NCBI GenBank assembly: GCA_902765305.1
Contig: CACWZI010000019.1
Location: 1 to 40,118 of the forward strand
Direction of reading: 5' to 3'
Origin: an uncultured Eubacteriales bacterium
Lineage (GTDB): Bacteria; Bacillota; Clostridia; Christensenellales; Aristaeellaceae
DNA: 40,118 nucleotides
The position numbers and the translations under genes were made by a program. The notes beneath the pieces are model-generated. The model saw only the letters and a list, made by a program, of their open reading frames with translations. It was not told where the DNA came from and made no database searches. This document shows, one piece after another, positions 8,073 to 16,733 of this stretch (the stretch's first letter is position 1; every line of letters starts with the position of its first letter).

Positions 8073-8086
8073 TGCGTGCTTGCGGC

Positions 8087-8971
8087 TCACATTTTAAAGA
8101 ACCGGATCATGTCCTCGTTGGCCTTCATGCTTTCCGGATACTCGGGATGCAGCACGTTGAACACGTGGTCCAGCTTGCGCGCCGGGCTGGCATATTCCCG
8201 GTATTCGTGGGGAATGCCCTTTTCTGTCATGTATTCGTGCATCCGCCGCGTGTGGGTGTAGAGCAGGAAATCGGTGGGCGAGGTGCAAAACCAGACGCGG
8301 GGATAGCCACCCGCCATGTAATACTCGTAGGAGGAATGACGGACATATGCCTTGTCAAAGGTGTATTTGTGGAGGATGAAGTAGAGCATTCGGGCAGAGA
8401 GGTTGGGCGGCAGCAGCTGCCAGTCGAAGCTGCCCTCGGGGCAGGACGCGGCATATCGGGCGATGGGGAAGGGCGGCTTGCGGACGTGGAAGAAGTCCGC
8501 GGATCGGCCGGTGGTGAACATGGCTGCGGCAAGCAGCACAAAGTGGCCGCCCGCGCTGTCTCCGGTGAGGCAGACGCGCGAGGTGTCAAAGCCGTATTCC
8601 GTTTTGTGCGTTTCGATCCATTCAAGGACGTCGACCAGCTCGTTGAGGATGACGCCGATATCCCCCTCCGGGCACAGCGTATAGTTCATGTTGACCACGC
8701 GAAAGCCCCTGCTGGCGAGGTATTGCCCGTGCTGGGCGTTGATCTCCTTGTTGCAGGAAATATAGCCGCCGCCGTGCATCTCCACGATCACAGGCATCGA
8801 GGCGCGACCCTGAACGGGCGCATAGACGTCCAGCAGGTGCTCTGCCCTGTCGTCTCCGAGGTAGGGGATATCCCTTATAATATGAACCCCGTAGGGGTTG
8901 GGGTTGGCGGCGATGCGCGGCGCGTTGGCCCGTAGCTGGGATTTTCGTATGATCTGAATGATTGGATTCAT
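8087..8971 (-). CDS. Alpha/beta hydrolase (hormone-sensitive-lipase-type esterase)
   Basis: The 294-residue protein has the HSL-family oxyanion motif HGGG (66-69) and nucleophile elbow GDSAGG (137-142, Ser139). Candidate catalytic Asp and His lie in SPTDFLLYTH and LDHVFNV. It probably hydrolyses small acyl esters in the cytoplasm, as no signal peptide is seen. The ribosome binding site is poor (an A-rich GAAAAG before the ATG). A minus-strand promoter at 9180-9208 would give a ~200-nt leader containing the palindromic repeat 9010-9060. It is monocistronic and convergent with the reductase gene. Confidence 0.88.
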   Translation of the reverse strand: MNPIIQIIRKSQLRANAPRIAANPNPYGVHIIRDIPYLGDDRAEHLLDVYAPVQGRASMPVIVEMHGGGYISCNKEINAQHGQYLASRGFRVVNMNYTLCPEGDIGVILNELVDVLEWIETHKTEYGFDTSRVCLTGDSAGGHFVLLAAAMFTTGRSADFFHVRKPPFPIARYAASCPEGSFDWQLLPPNLSARMLYFILHKYTFDKAYVRHSSYEYYMAGGYPRVWFCTSPTDFLLYTHTRRMHEYMTEKGIPHEYREYASPARKLDHVFNVLHPEYPESMKANEDMIRFFKM

Positions 8972-9009
8972 GGCTTTTCAGTTTTTTTCTTTTTATTTTG
9001 AACAGACCT

Positions 9010-9060
9010 CGTAGGGGCGATTTCCAATCGCCTGCGGGCGCTCGGAGAGCGCCCCTATGA
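9010..9060. repeat. Palindromic repeat with two nested hairpins
   Basis: An outer CGTAGGGGCG/CGCCCCTATG pairing encloses GGCGATT-TCC-AATCGCC (9016-9032) and GGGCGCTC-GGA-GAGCGCCC (9036-9054). The result is a possible three-way junction. It lies in the presumed leader of the esterase gene. Confidence 0.75.
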
Positions 9061-9429
9061 CGCGTTCATTCATGGAGGCGCGGGTTACCGCATGATGATT
9101 CAGTCGCATGCAGAACCGCCATTAACTCGCCTGCCGTGTGACCTGGCCGGCCTGCGGCGGGCAAGCCCTTCTGACCGATATTATACCATGCGACAGGGGT
9201 ATTTTCAATCGGTTTTGGCAACACACTCCAAAGTGGTCGAATCTAATAAAAAAAGCATGCAATGCGCAGCATCGCGCAACCAATGAATGGTTTTATTCGT
9301 TAGTTCACGCTCTAATAATATTATAGATTGAATTGCCAATAATTGTACAATAGTTTTCTGCGCTTTTGCTTACCTTGTAATGCAGATCATCGGTCAGCGG
9401 GCGCAAGGCATGGGGTTTACCGTTTGGGC
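9061..9429. other. Gene-free stretch
   Basis: This AT-rich stretch lies upstream of the transporter relics. Apart from the minus-strand promoter at 9180-9208 I see no coding sequence, RNA gene or clear repeat. Short open frames here have no recognisable content. Confidence 0.5.
9180..9208 (-). promoter_or_regulatory. Minus-strand promoter upstream of the esterase
   Basis: On the minus strand TTGAAA (9203-9208) and a perfect TATAAT (9180-9185) are 17 bp apart, pointing toward the esterase start at 8971. Transcription would begin near 9173. Confidence 0.6.
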
Positions 9430-9643
9430 AGGCGACCTACACGCTGGTGGGCGTCTGGCAGAGCATGGGGTGGGGACGATCCTCTACCTGTCGGCCATCA
9501 CCGGCATCAACCCGGAGCTGTTCGAGGCGGCCAAAATCGACGGCGCCAACAAGCTGCAGCAGATCTGGCACGTCACGCTGCCGGGCATACGCGCCACCAT
9601 CGTGGTGCTGCTCATACTGAACGTGGGCCAGATGATGAACAAA
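9430..9643 (+). pseudogene. Relic of LplB-type sugar ABC transporter permease
   Basis: The segment reads TYTLVGVWQSMGW, then after a one-base frame change TILYLSAITGINPELFEAAKIDGANKL and on to VGQMMN. The EAA loop of a binding-protein-dependent sugar permease is clear. A missing G in the run 9472-9475 shifts the frame. The N-terminal part is absent, and the sequence runs after MMN directly into solute-binding-protein sequence. It is a dead fragment left by a deletion. Confidence 0.85.
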
Positions 9644-9644
9644 C

Positions 9645-10022
9645 GGCACCCTGGTTCAGCAGTGCATCGATGACGAGGGCATCTGGACGACCTGCTGGAT
9701 ACTTACGGCGAAAACCTCAAGGCTTTCCTGGGCGAGGAGCTGCTGCCCTACGGCCAGGGCGACCACGACGGCGACGGCACGCCGGAGCAGTGGTACATTC
9801 CCGCCCGTCGCATTTCCCGGGCCAACGCGGGCAACTTCATCCGCCAGGACTGGCTGGATGCGCTGGGCATGGAAAAGCCTACGACCGTCGATGAGCTCAC
9901 CGCCTATCTGCGCGCGGCCAAGGAAGCCGGCCTGGGCGGCGACAGCACCGTTCCCTTCGCCTTCAGCATCTTCGAGTCCGACCCGCTGTTCAACGTGCGC
10001 CGCATCACTGACGCTTCGGCGG
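9645..10022 (+). pseudogene. Relic of extracellular sugar-binding protein
   Basis: The sequence begins GTLVQQCIDDEGIW and, after another missing G at 9685-9686, continues DDLLDTYGENLKAFLGEE, WYIPARRI, IRQDWLDALGMEKPTTVDEL and FAFSIFESDPLFNVRRI. These are typical of family-1 (LipO-like) solute-binding lipoproteins paired with LplB-type permeases. Both ends are missing; similarity stops near 10022. No functional product is expected. Confidence 0.85.
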
Positions 10023-10120
10023 GGAACTGTCTTATCGGTGTATATCCGTGCTGTTCAGGTGGGCGCGCCAGAATAGCATGTGGATATAATCCGACAGGGC
10101 ATGATATGAATGACTGCGTA

Positions 10121-10150
10121 TTGCATTGGGCCGGATCATGGTGGTATAAT
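10121..10150 (+). promoter_or_regulatory. Promoter for the P1 peptidase unit
   Basis: TTGCAT (10121-10126) and a perfect TATAAT (10145-10150) are 18 bp apart. They lie about 60 nt before the small ORF at 10210 and ~148 nt before the peptidase ATG. Confidence 0.65.
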
Positions 10151-10209
10151 GGTGATGATAATATATCCTGAATACCCACGGGCTGCCGGATTCAGAGGGA
10201 GATGACGGT

Positions 10210-10296
10210 ATGAACGGCAAATCCTTCTGTAGAGCGCTCTGTATCCTGCTGGCAGCGCTCCTGCTGCAGATGACTTTGATTGCGGGGGGACTTTGA
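10210..10296 (+). CDS. 28-residue hydrophobic small ORF
   Basis: The frame reads MNGKSFCRALCILLAALLLQ followed by MTLIAGGL and a stop. It looks like a single membrane segment or a severed signal peptide. AGAGGGAGATG lies just upstream. Its TGA ends one base before the ATG of the peptidase gene, so translation could be coupled. It could equally be the orphaned signal sequence of the decayed solute-binding protein. No function is claimed. Confidence 0.4.
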   Translation: MNGKSFCRALCILLAALLLQMTLIAGGL

Positions 10297-10297
10297 T

Positions 10298-11287
10298 ATG
10301 CGTGAGATCCCGGTGACGGAGGTTGGTCCGGTATTTATCGGGCAGACAGAGAATGCCGAGGCCGCGACGGGCTGCACGGTGCTGATCGCGCCTCAAGGCA
10401 TGCGCGCCGGACTGGATGTGCGGGGCGGCGGTCCCGCCAGCCGTGAAAGCCAGCTGCTCAACCCGTTGATGGCGGCCCAGCGCATCCACGCCATCGTCCT
10501 GGCCGGCGGCAGCGCCTACGGCCTGGGCGCGGCGAACGGCGTGATGGAATATTTGGAAATAAACGGCATCGGCTACGATACGGGTTATGCGCTGGTGCCG
10601 CTGGTGGCGCAGTCGGACATCTACGACCTGTCCGTGGGCGACGCTTCCGTTCGTCCGGACGCGGCCATGGGCTACGAAGCCGCCCGGCTGGCCATGGAAG
10701 AAACGAATTACAGGGACGGCAACTATGGCGCGGGGTGCGGGGCCACCGTGGGCAAGCTGGCCGGGATGGACTTCTGCATGAAGTCCGGCATCGGAAGCTA
10801 CGCCGTACAGATCGGTGAACTGAAGATCGGCGCCGTCGTGGTCGTGAACGCCCTGGGGGATGTCTATGACTGGAAGAGGGGCCGGCAGCTCGCAGGCATG
10901 CTGAACGAGTCAAAGGACGGATTGCGCTGCACCGCAGAATACATGCGCCAAAGCTATGCCGTGGTCGACAATAAGTTTACCGGGAACACCACGGTTTGCG
11001 TTGTTCTCATCAACGCGCACTTCGAAAAGGCGCAGCTGTGCAAGATCGCCGGCATGGCCCACGATGGCTATGCCCGCTCCATCAATCCCGTGCACACCTC
11101 AGCCGACGGCGACAGCATCTATGCGGTGTCGATCGGCGACGTCGCCGCAGACCAGGACCTGGTGGGCGCGGTTTCAGCGGAGGTGGTCAGCGCGGCCATC
11201 ATCCGCGCCGTGGAAAATGCCGAAGGGGCCTATGGCTTCCCGGCACTGCGGGACTTGGGTGGGAAAATTTTACAGCCCAGGGCTTAA
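10298..11287 (+). CDS. P1 family (S58, DmpA-like) peptidase/acyl-amide hydrolase
   Basis: The 329-residue protein matches the DmpA/P1 family of N-terminal-nucleophile hydrolases. Family-like stretches include the glycine-rich LAGGSAYGL, GAGCGATVGK and, near residue 230, GNTTVCVV. In DmpA the chain self-cleaves before a Ser in the corresponding position; here the nucleophile would be Thr. Relatives release N-terminal residues, often with D- or beta-amino acid preference. GGGGGGA 7 nt upstream favours the ATG at 10298 over a TTG at 10280. The gene is followed by a perfect hairpin at 11296-11332. Confidence 0.88.
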   Translation: MREIPVTEVGPVFIGQTENAEAATGCTVLIAPQGMRAGLDVRGGGPASRESQLLNPLMAAQRIHAIVLAGGSAYGLGAANGVMEYLEINGIGYDTGYALVPLVAQSDIYDLSVGDASVRPDAAMGYEAARLAMEETNYRDGNYGAGCGATVGKLAGMDFCMKSGIGSYAVQIGELKIGAVVVVNALGDVYDWKRGRQLAGMLNESKDGLRCTAEYMRQSYAVVDNKFTGNTTVCVVLINAHFEKAQLCKIAGMAHDGYARSINPVHTSADGDSIYAVSIGDVAADQDLVGAVSAEVVSAAIIRAVENAEGAYGFPALRDLGGKILQPRA

Positions 11288-11295
11288 CAATATGC

Positions 11296-11332
11296 AAATA
11301 CTGATTTGTCGCTCCGCGACAAATCAGTATTT
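11296..11332. terminator. Perfect 17-bp hairpin made from the AAATACTGATTTGTCG module
   Basis: AAATACTGATTTGTCGC (11296-11312) pairs with its exact complement at 11316-11332 around TCC. It lies 8 bp past the peptidase stop and could act as a terminator, although the T tract is only TTT. The arm sequence recurs in the inverted repeats flanking the MATE gene (84-99 and 1582-1597), so it is also a repeat module. Confidence 0.75.
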
Positions 11333-11353
11333 ACCGAACTGAATAGATACATA

Positions 11354-11383
11354 TAGACTTGTTATATGTAAATATGGTATAAT
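11354..11383 (+). promoter_or_regulatory. Promoter for the EAL-domain gene
   Basis: TAGACT (11354-11359) and a perfect TATAAT (11378-11383) are 18 bp apart. This puts the start site about 25 nt before the ATG at 11416. Confidence 0.6.
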
Positions 11384-11415
11384 CGTTGTATGAACCTGGG
11401 AAGGGACAGTTCTGC

Positions 11416-13359
11416 ATGAGCGACTACCTGTTTGACCTGTGCTCAATACCGATCTATATACTGATCCTGTGGACGTGCTACGTGCGTAAGATATCCAAGG
11501 ATCATGCCAGCCGCATCTTCATCACGATGAATGCGGTATCGCTGTTGTGCGCCGTGCTGGATGCCGCGATGGAGCTTGCCGTCAATCCTGTTCCGATCAG
11601 CAACGCTGCTGTTTTTTGGGGGAGCCTGACCAATTATCTGTATCTGTTCTTCAGGAATGTCACCCTCGTGCTGTATCTGCTGTTCGTGTTTGCCATTACC
11701 AGGACCGATTTCAGAATCCGGTCGCCCCAGATGCGATGCCTCCTATGGGCGCCCAATGGCGTTCTGGTCCTGATGCTGCTCCAGAATCTGTTCACGCACA
11801 ACGTCTTCAACGTGACCACTGCGCAGGGCTATACGCGCGGCCCGTTGATGATCGCGCTGTACATCATCGCTGGGATCTACGGCCTGAGCGCCGCGGGGTA
11901 CAGCTTCGCCGTGCGGCAATACCTCCCGGCGGAGAAGTGGGCCGCGCTGATCTCGGTATTCGTGCTGACCGTCATCGCGGTCATCGTGCAGATGATCAAG
12001 CCATACTATCAGGTCGAGATGTTTTCAACCAGCATCGGCTCGCTCATGATCATGCTGCTGGTCATGCGCCCGGAGGAGTCCATTGACGCGACCGTCAATA
12101 TCTCCAGCTGGAAGGCCTACCGGGACGACCTGAGAAATATCGTGCGATCGGGCCAGCAGGTCCAGATCGTCGTCGTGCGCATGGGAAACGCCGCCGAGAT
12201 ACGCAGCTACATCGGTGAAAACAAGTTCAACGATTTTGTCAAGGAAGTGGCCGACGAGATCGTGGGGCTGTACAATCGCCAACACGTCCGGATCAGCCTC
12301 TATTTCGAGCGCCCCGGGACCTTCTACCTGATACTGGATGACATGGGCGTCGACGTGCCCGCCCTCGTGCCGGATTTTGTCGACGCCACGACGGAGCGGG
12401 TGAAGCGATTCGCGGATCAGGGCGTGCGGTTCGACCCGAAATTCTGTGTGATCCACGTGCCCGACGACATGGACACCTTCGAGGACATCATCAACATGGG
12501 CCATCGGTTCAACCGCCTGGGCGCCCACGATCGGGTCCTGTTCGTGGCCTCAGAGCTGGTGGATTCCAGGAATTACCGGATCATCAGCCACATCGACGGG
12601 ATACTGAACCGGATCATCACCGAAAACACGCTGGAGATGGTCTACCAGCCGATATTCGACATCCGGGAGAACCGGTTCAGGTCGGCAGAGGCCCTGGCCA
12701 GGATCAGGGATACGGAATACGGCTCGATTTCCCCGGCGGTATTCATTCCGGCGGCGGAGAGCGCCGGGCTCATGTGGCCGATCGGTGAGATCATACTGGA
12801 GACCGTGTACCGCTTTATCTCCCGGCACGATCTGAAGTCGATGGGCCTGTCCTATATCGAGATCAACCTCTCCGTGGCGCAGTGCCTCCAGCGGGAATTG
12901 CCGGAGACCATCCGGAGGCTGCAGCATAAATACGGGGTCTCGCCGAGCCAGGTCAATTTTGAAGTGACGGAGACGATGTTTGACAACCTCAGCGGCGTGA
13001 TGGACAAGAATCTCCGGGAACTGGCAGGTATGGGCTATACCTTCTCGCTGGACGACTACGGCGTGGGCTATTCCAATATCCAGCGGCTGAAGAGCCTTCC
13101 CCTGAGCATCATCAAGGTCGACAAGAGCCTCGTGGACGATATGTTCACGGAGGACGGCAAGGTCATCATCGAAAACACCGTGCACATGATGCAGGGCATC
13201 CACAAAAAGCTGGTGATCGAGGGCGTGGAGACGAAGGAGGCCGTGGAAGCCTTCGGCAGTCTCGACTGCGATTACATTCAGGGGTATTACTATTCCAGGC
13301 CGCTGTCGGCCGGTGATTTTGTGCGGTTTATGCAAGCGCGCAACCGAACCGGCGCGTAG
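11416..13359 (+). CDS. Membrane-bound c-di-GMP phosphodiesterase (degenerate GGDEF + EAL)
   Basis: The 647-residue protein has about seven hydrophobic helices in its first ~220 residues, then a degenerate GGDEF-like region without the GGDEF motif (~225-385), then an EAL domain (~395-640). The EAL catalytic set appears intact: EALAR (~424), INLS, EVTET, DDYGVGYSN (~545), KVDKS, EGVET (~601) and QGYYYSRPL. It should hydrolyse cyclic di-GMP to pGpG in response to a membrane signal, while the GGDEF part is probably non-synthetic and regulatory. GGGAAGGGA 9 nt before the ATG at 11416 favours it over an in-frame TTG at 11386. It lies 167 bp upstream of a large MscS-like channel on the same strand. 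Confidence 0.92.
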   Translation: MSDYLFDLCSIPIYILILWTCYVRKISKDHASRIFITMNAVSLLCAVLDAAMELAVNPVPISNAAVFWGSLTNYLYLFFRNVTLVLYLLFVFAITRTDFRIRSPQMRCLLWAPNGVLVLMLLQNLFTHNVFNVTTAQGYTRGPLMIALYIIAGIYGLSAAGYSFAVRQYLPAEKWAALISVFVLTVIAVIVQMIKPYYQVEMFSTSIGSLMIMLLVMRPEESIDATVNISSWKAYRDDLRNIVRSGQQVQIVVVRMGNAAEIRSYIGENKFNDFVKEVADEIVGLYNRQHVRISLYFERPGTFYLILDDMGVDVPALVPDFVDATTERVKRFADQGVRFDPKFCVIHVPDDMDTFEDIINMGHRFNRLGAHDRVLFVASELVDSRNYRIISHIDGILNRIITENTLEMVYQPIFDIRENRFRSAEALARIRDTEYGSISPAVFIPAAESAGLMWPIGEIILETVYRFISRHDLKSMGLSYIEINLSVAQCLQRELPETIRRLQHKYGVSPSQVNFEVTETMFDNLSGVMDKNLRELAGMGYTFSLDDYGVGYSNIQRLKSLPLSIIKVDKSLVDDMFTEDGKVIIENTVHMMQGIHKKLVIEGVETKEAVEAFGSLDCDYIQGYYYSRPLSAGDFVRFMQARNRTGA

Positions 13360-13526
13360 TCGCTTCATGGCGCAAGACCCGCTGCATGCGCTGGCGCTCC
13401 TTCAATCGGCCCAATGATTATATAGGCAAAGATCAGAAATCAATAAACCTGTGGCAGAATAGCTGAGATCTACACGCGCCTGTTTGCTATAGCTTGAAAC
13501 GATTCCCGGTTAAACGGAGGCATACG

Positions 13527-16500
13527 GTGAAAAAGGCAAGGGAACAATCCATTCATAAAAGAACGATACGCGCGTTGGTCATCATGGCCATCATGCTGGT
13601 CCCGGTCTGCGTCTTCATGGTCCTTGGAGGCATGCGCCTTGCCAAGGACAGGGAGAGCGCCCAGATCAAGCTGAAGATGGATGCCCTCGCGCAGCTCGTC
13701 GACAACGAAAATGAAATGTACAACGCTGCGGTGGAGGCGTTTGACAAGAACCTGGCCACCCATGTGAATATGATGCGGGTATCGCTGGGCAATCTGATTT
13801 CCGAGGACGGTTATGTCGGCCCGCGCACGCTTTCGGATGGATTTGTGGTGGAGCTGCGGGGCGACGATGTCATACTGCCCGAGGGCATGCCCGGGGGCGC
13901 GCTCAAGCTCACCCGAAGCGGCATTGAACAAAGCCTTGCTTCAGGTAAGCTGAGAACAGGACGCTTCAAGGTTGAGGAAGCGGCTTCAGACAGCGCTTCC
14001 CTGCTTGCAGACGCGCAGGATGCCGCGGAGGATACCGTCGTCCAATACCAGCCGGGAGAGTATTATCTGTCCTTTGGAAGAATTGCAGACAGCCTGGTCT
14101 ATGTGAGCATGATTTCCAAATCCATGTTTGACGAGGTGGTCAACAGCTATGTCCAAAGAAACTATACTGCCGTTGAGAATGAAAATGGCGGGTTTGGAGG
14201 CATAACCCTCGTCGTCAACGAGCAGGACGGCAATGTCGAGCTCCTGAAGGCATACGGGGACGTCGGCGCCTACGACAGCCTGTCGGATGTTGGGATCACT
14301 CCGGACCAGATCCTGAACCGGACGCCTTTGCTGATCGTCAATAATACGACCTATAGCTGCAACTATTCGACGATCCAGGGCGCCCGGGACGGCTGGGAGG
14401 CCCCGGTCATGATCCAGATGCTTCCGGTTGTGACCATCGGCACGCGAAGCCTGGTCCAGTCGGCGATCATCAGTTATGTGATGGTGCTGATCCTCGTGAA
14501 TATCATCGTATACGTGATGTCCGTCCAGCGCCACGTCAGGGATCACGTCATCACCGAGGCGCAGGCGGCCCGCTACACGCCCAAGAGGCTGCGCATAAGA
14601 ATGACGAATGCCGCCGTGATCGGTACGATCGCGATCTTTGTGATCGCCCTGATCGTCCAGGGCGTGGGGCAGCTGTATATCGAGCTGAGGTATGGTCAGG
14701 ATACCTTGCGCGTGTTTTCAAAGCAGCTGGAGCAGGAGGACCATCGTCAGAACGATATCCTGCAGCGCATTCAGGAGGATTGGTACGTCTACTATGGCGA
14801 GCACATGGCTTCGCTGTTGACCGCCTGTCCCAGCCTTGCCACATCCGGGATGCTTCAGAACTGGTGCGACATACTGAGCGTGGATTTCATCATGCTTTTC
14901 GACGGTCAGGGCAAGGAGACGCTGTGCAGTCGGGATTATGTGGGCTTTACGCTGGACAGGGGATTGGGCCAGAAGGGGTCGGAATTCCGCCGGTTGCTGT
15001 ATGGACTGTCGAGCATCGTCCATGAGCCCTCCGTGGATTCGACCACGGGCATGGAGCGGCAGATGATCGGTGTAAAGCTGGATCTGCCGAATTCCAGCGG
15101 TGGGGAACAGCATGGCGCGCTGATCATGGCGCTGCTGCCGGAGCAGACCAGGCAGACCGAAAACCAGTTCCACATCAATGAGCAGCTGGCGCAGCTCGAA
15201 GCAAAGGGTACGCTATGCTTCAATGCCGACGCGTCCTCCGGGGTGATTCGCTTTTCCGGCGACGCCAAAATGGCGGGCCAGGCCATTCAGGATTGCGGGC
15301 TTTCGGAAAACAGCCTGCGGGACGGCTATATGGATTTTATGATCGTGAACGGCGTCAGGCGGTTTATCGTCACGTTGAAGCAGGACAGCTCGGTATTCTA
15401 TTACGCGCTGGATCTGAAGGTGATGTTTGGACATACCCTGGCGTATGCGGGTATTACCGCGGTCCTGTTTGCGCTCGCGGTTGCGGTTGTGCTGGTGAAC
15501 GTGTTCAGGGACTATAACGACAAGGTTTACGCCGCCTGGGCGGTCGTCCGCATGCCGGGAGAGGATTCACAGGCGCTGCTGGATTCGCGGAAGGAAGCGC
15601 GCCCGGCGCAAGAAAAGCCCGGCGGCGTGAAATCCCATGAAAAGCATGGGACGATCAAAAAGCTCGTCGGCAAGCTCGTCGATAAGGTGTCGGACACCAC
15701 CCAATGGAGGAACCGCACGCCGGAGGACAAGGCCAACCTCATGTTCCAGGCGAGCATGCTGGTGCTGCTCGTATCCTGGGCAAGCCTCCTGCTCAGCAAG
15801 AACATCGTCTACAGCAAATACGATTCGCTGGCCGGGTTCCTGCTTCGGGGTGACTGGATGCGGGGCGCCAACCTGTTCGCCTTCTGCAGCATATTCCTGG
15901 TCATCGCCTATGCCTACCTGATCAATCTGCTCAGCCGTGGCATATTGACGCTGATATCCGGCTTTCTGCTGGGAAAGGGGCAGACCTTCTGTCGGCTGCT
16001 GTACAGCTTCGTCAAGTATTTTTCGCTGTTTGTCGTGCTGTATCTGATCCTGCACTATCTGGGCTTCCCCATCGGCACGGTGGTGGGTTCTTTGAGCATC
16101 GCCTCGCTGGCCCTTTCCCTGGGCGCGAGAGATCTGGCCGCGGATATCCTGGCGGGCTTATCCATCGTTTTCGAACGCGCCTTCCAGGTGGGCGATATCG
16201 TGGAAATCAATGGAAAACAGGGCACTGTACAGGAAATCGGCATGCGTTCGACCAAGCTGATCGTTCCGGTCAACAACGTGTTGGTCATCAGCAACCATGA
16301 AATCAGGGATATCCTGAACCTGACCCAGGACGTATCGATGTATCAGATGGCGTTGAAGGTCAGGCTCTCCCAGTCCCTGACGGACACAGAGGCGGTGCTG
16401 AAGCGGGAATTGGCTTCCATACAGAGGGGGAATGAAAGGATCATCTCGCTCAGATACCTCGGCGTGACGGCGCTGGGCGGTGGCCTGGGCGAGGAATCGG

Positions 16501-16622
16501 CGTCTCTGGTCACGCTGGCTATCGGCGCGTACTGCCGTCAGGAAGACATAGAAGACATTGAACTCTACCTGAAACGGGAGATCCGGTTGATGTGCGAACG
16601 CGAGAATATAAGGATCGGGTAA
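13527..16622 (+). CDS. Large MscS-family mechanosensitive channel with two extracytoplasmic domains
   Basis: The 1031-residue protein starts at GTG 13527, with CGGAGG 6 nt upstream. Helices lie near residues 10-30 and 312-332, bracketing a ~280-residue outside domain. Another pair near 361-383 and 637-660 brackets a second ~250-residue outside domain. A charged cytoplasmic linker (~665-735) follows, then three more helices and the MscS core: the pore-helix stretch SIASLALSLGARDLAADILAGL, then FQVGDIVEINGKQGTVQEIG. The channel would release solutes under membrane tension, and the two outer domains look like ligand or stress sensors (inference). Neither outer domain was recognised. The upstream neighbour is a c-di-GMP phosphodiesterase. 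Confidence 0.88.
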   Translation: MKKAREQSIHKRTIRALVIMAIMLVPVCVFMVLGGMRLAKDRESAQIKLKMDALAQLVDNENEMYNAAVEAFDKNLATHVNMMRVSLGNLISEDGYVGPRTLSDGFVVELRGDDVILPEGMPGGALKLTRSGIEQSLASGKLRTGRFKVEEAASDSASLLADAQDAAEDTVVQYQPGEYYLSFGRIADSLVYVSMISKSMFDEVVNSYVQRNYTAVENENGGFGGITLVVNEQDGNVELLKAYGDVGAYDSLSDVGITPDQILNRTPLLIVNNTTYSCNYSTIQGARDGWEAPVMIQMLPVVTIGTRSLVQSAIISYVMVLILVNIIVYVMSVQRHVRDHVITEAQAARYTPKRLRIRMTNAAVIGTIAIFVIALIVQGVGQLYIELRYGQDTLRVFSKQLEQEDHRQNDILQRIQEDWYVYYGEHMASLLTACPSLATSGMLQNWCDILSVDFIMLFDGQGKETLCSRDYVGFTLDRGLGQKGSEFRRLLYGLSSIVHEPSVDSTTGMERQMIGVKLDLPNSSGGEQHGALIMALLPEQTRQTENQFHINEQLAQLEAKGTLCFNADASSGVIRFSGDAKMAGQAIQDCGLSENSLRDGYMDFMIVNGVRRFIVTLKQDSSVFYYALDLKVMFGHTLAYAGITAVLFALAVAVVLVNVFRDYNDKVYAAWAVVRMPGEDSQALLDSRKEARPAQEKPGGVKSHEKHGTIKKLVGKLVDKVSDTTQWRNRTPEDKANLMFQASMLVLLVSWASLLLSKNIVYSKYDSLAGFLLRGDWMRGANLFAFCSIFLVIAYAYLINLLSRGILTLISGFLLGKGQTFCRLLYSFVKYFSLFVVLYLILHYLGFPIGTVVGSLSIASLALSLGARDLAADILAGLSIVFERAFQVGDIVEINGKQGTVQEIGMRSTKLIVPVNNVLVISNHEIRDILNLTQDVSMYQMALKVRLSQSLTDTEAVLKRELASIQRGNERIISLRYLGVTALGGGLGEESASLVTLAIGAYCRQEDIEDIELYLKREIRLMCERENIRIG

Positions 16623-16652
16623 CTGTTCGGCGCGGGGCGCATCCGCATCTTC

Positions 16653-16673
16653 TGTGGCGGCGTCTATGCCGCA
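16653..16673. repeat. Short copy of the GC-rich palindromic repeat
   Basis: TGTGGCGGCGTCTATGCCGC contains GCGGC (16657-16661) pairing with GCCGC (16668-16672). The TGTGGCGGC start matches the repeats in the Tet(M)-like gene. It lies just ahead of the shared terminator. Confidence 0.45.
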
Positions 16674-16679
16674 ACGACC

Positions 16680-16724
16680 GAAAGCCCCGCCGCTCCCGAC
16701 TTCGACGGGTACGGCGGGGCTTTC
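16680..16724. terminator. Bidirectional terminator between convergent genes
   Basis: GAAAGCCCCGCCG (16680-16692) pairs with CGGCGGGGCTTTC (16712-16724). The arms end in AAAG and CTTT, so a short T run follows on both strands. It separates the MscS gene from the convergent CmpB-family gene. Confidence 0.8.
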
Positions 16725-16733
16725 GCATCGCGC

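Noticed and set aside
9328-9351. Plus-strand promoter before the transporter relics (TTGAAT ... TACAAT)
   Set aside because: The spacing is only 12 bp and no intact gene follows.
11296-11332. Considered as an operator for a dimeric regulator
   Set aside because: The perfect hairpin lies directly after a stop codon and its arm recurs in other repeats, so a terminator or repeat explains it better.
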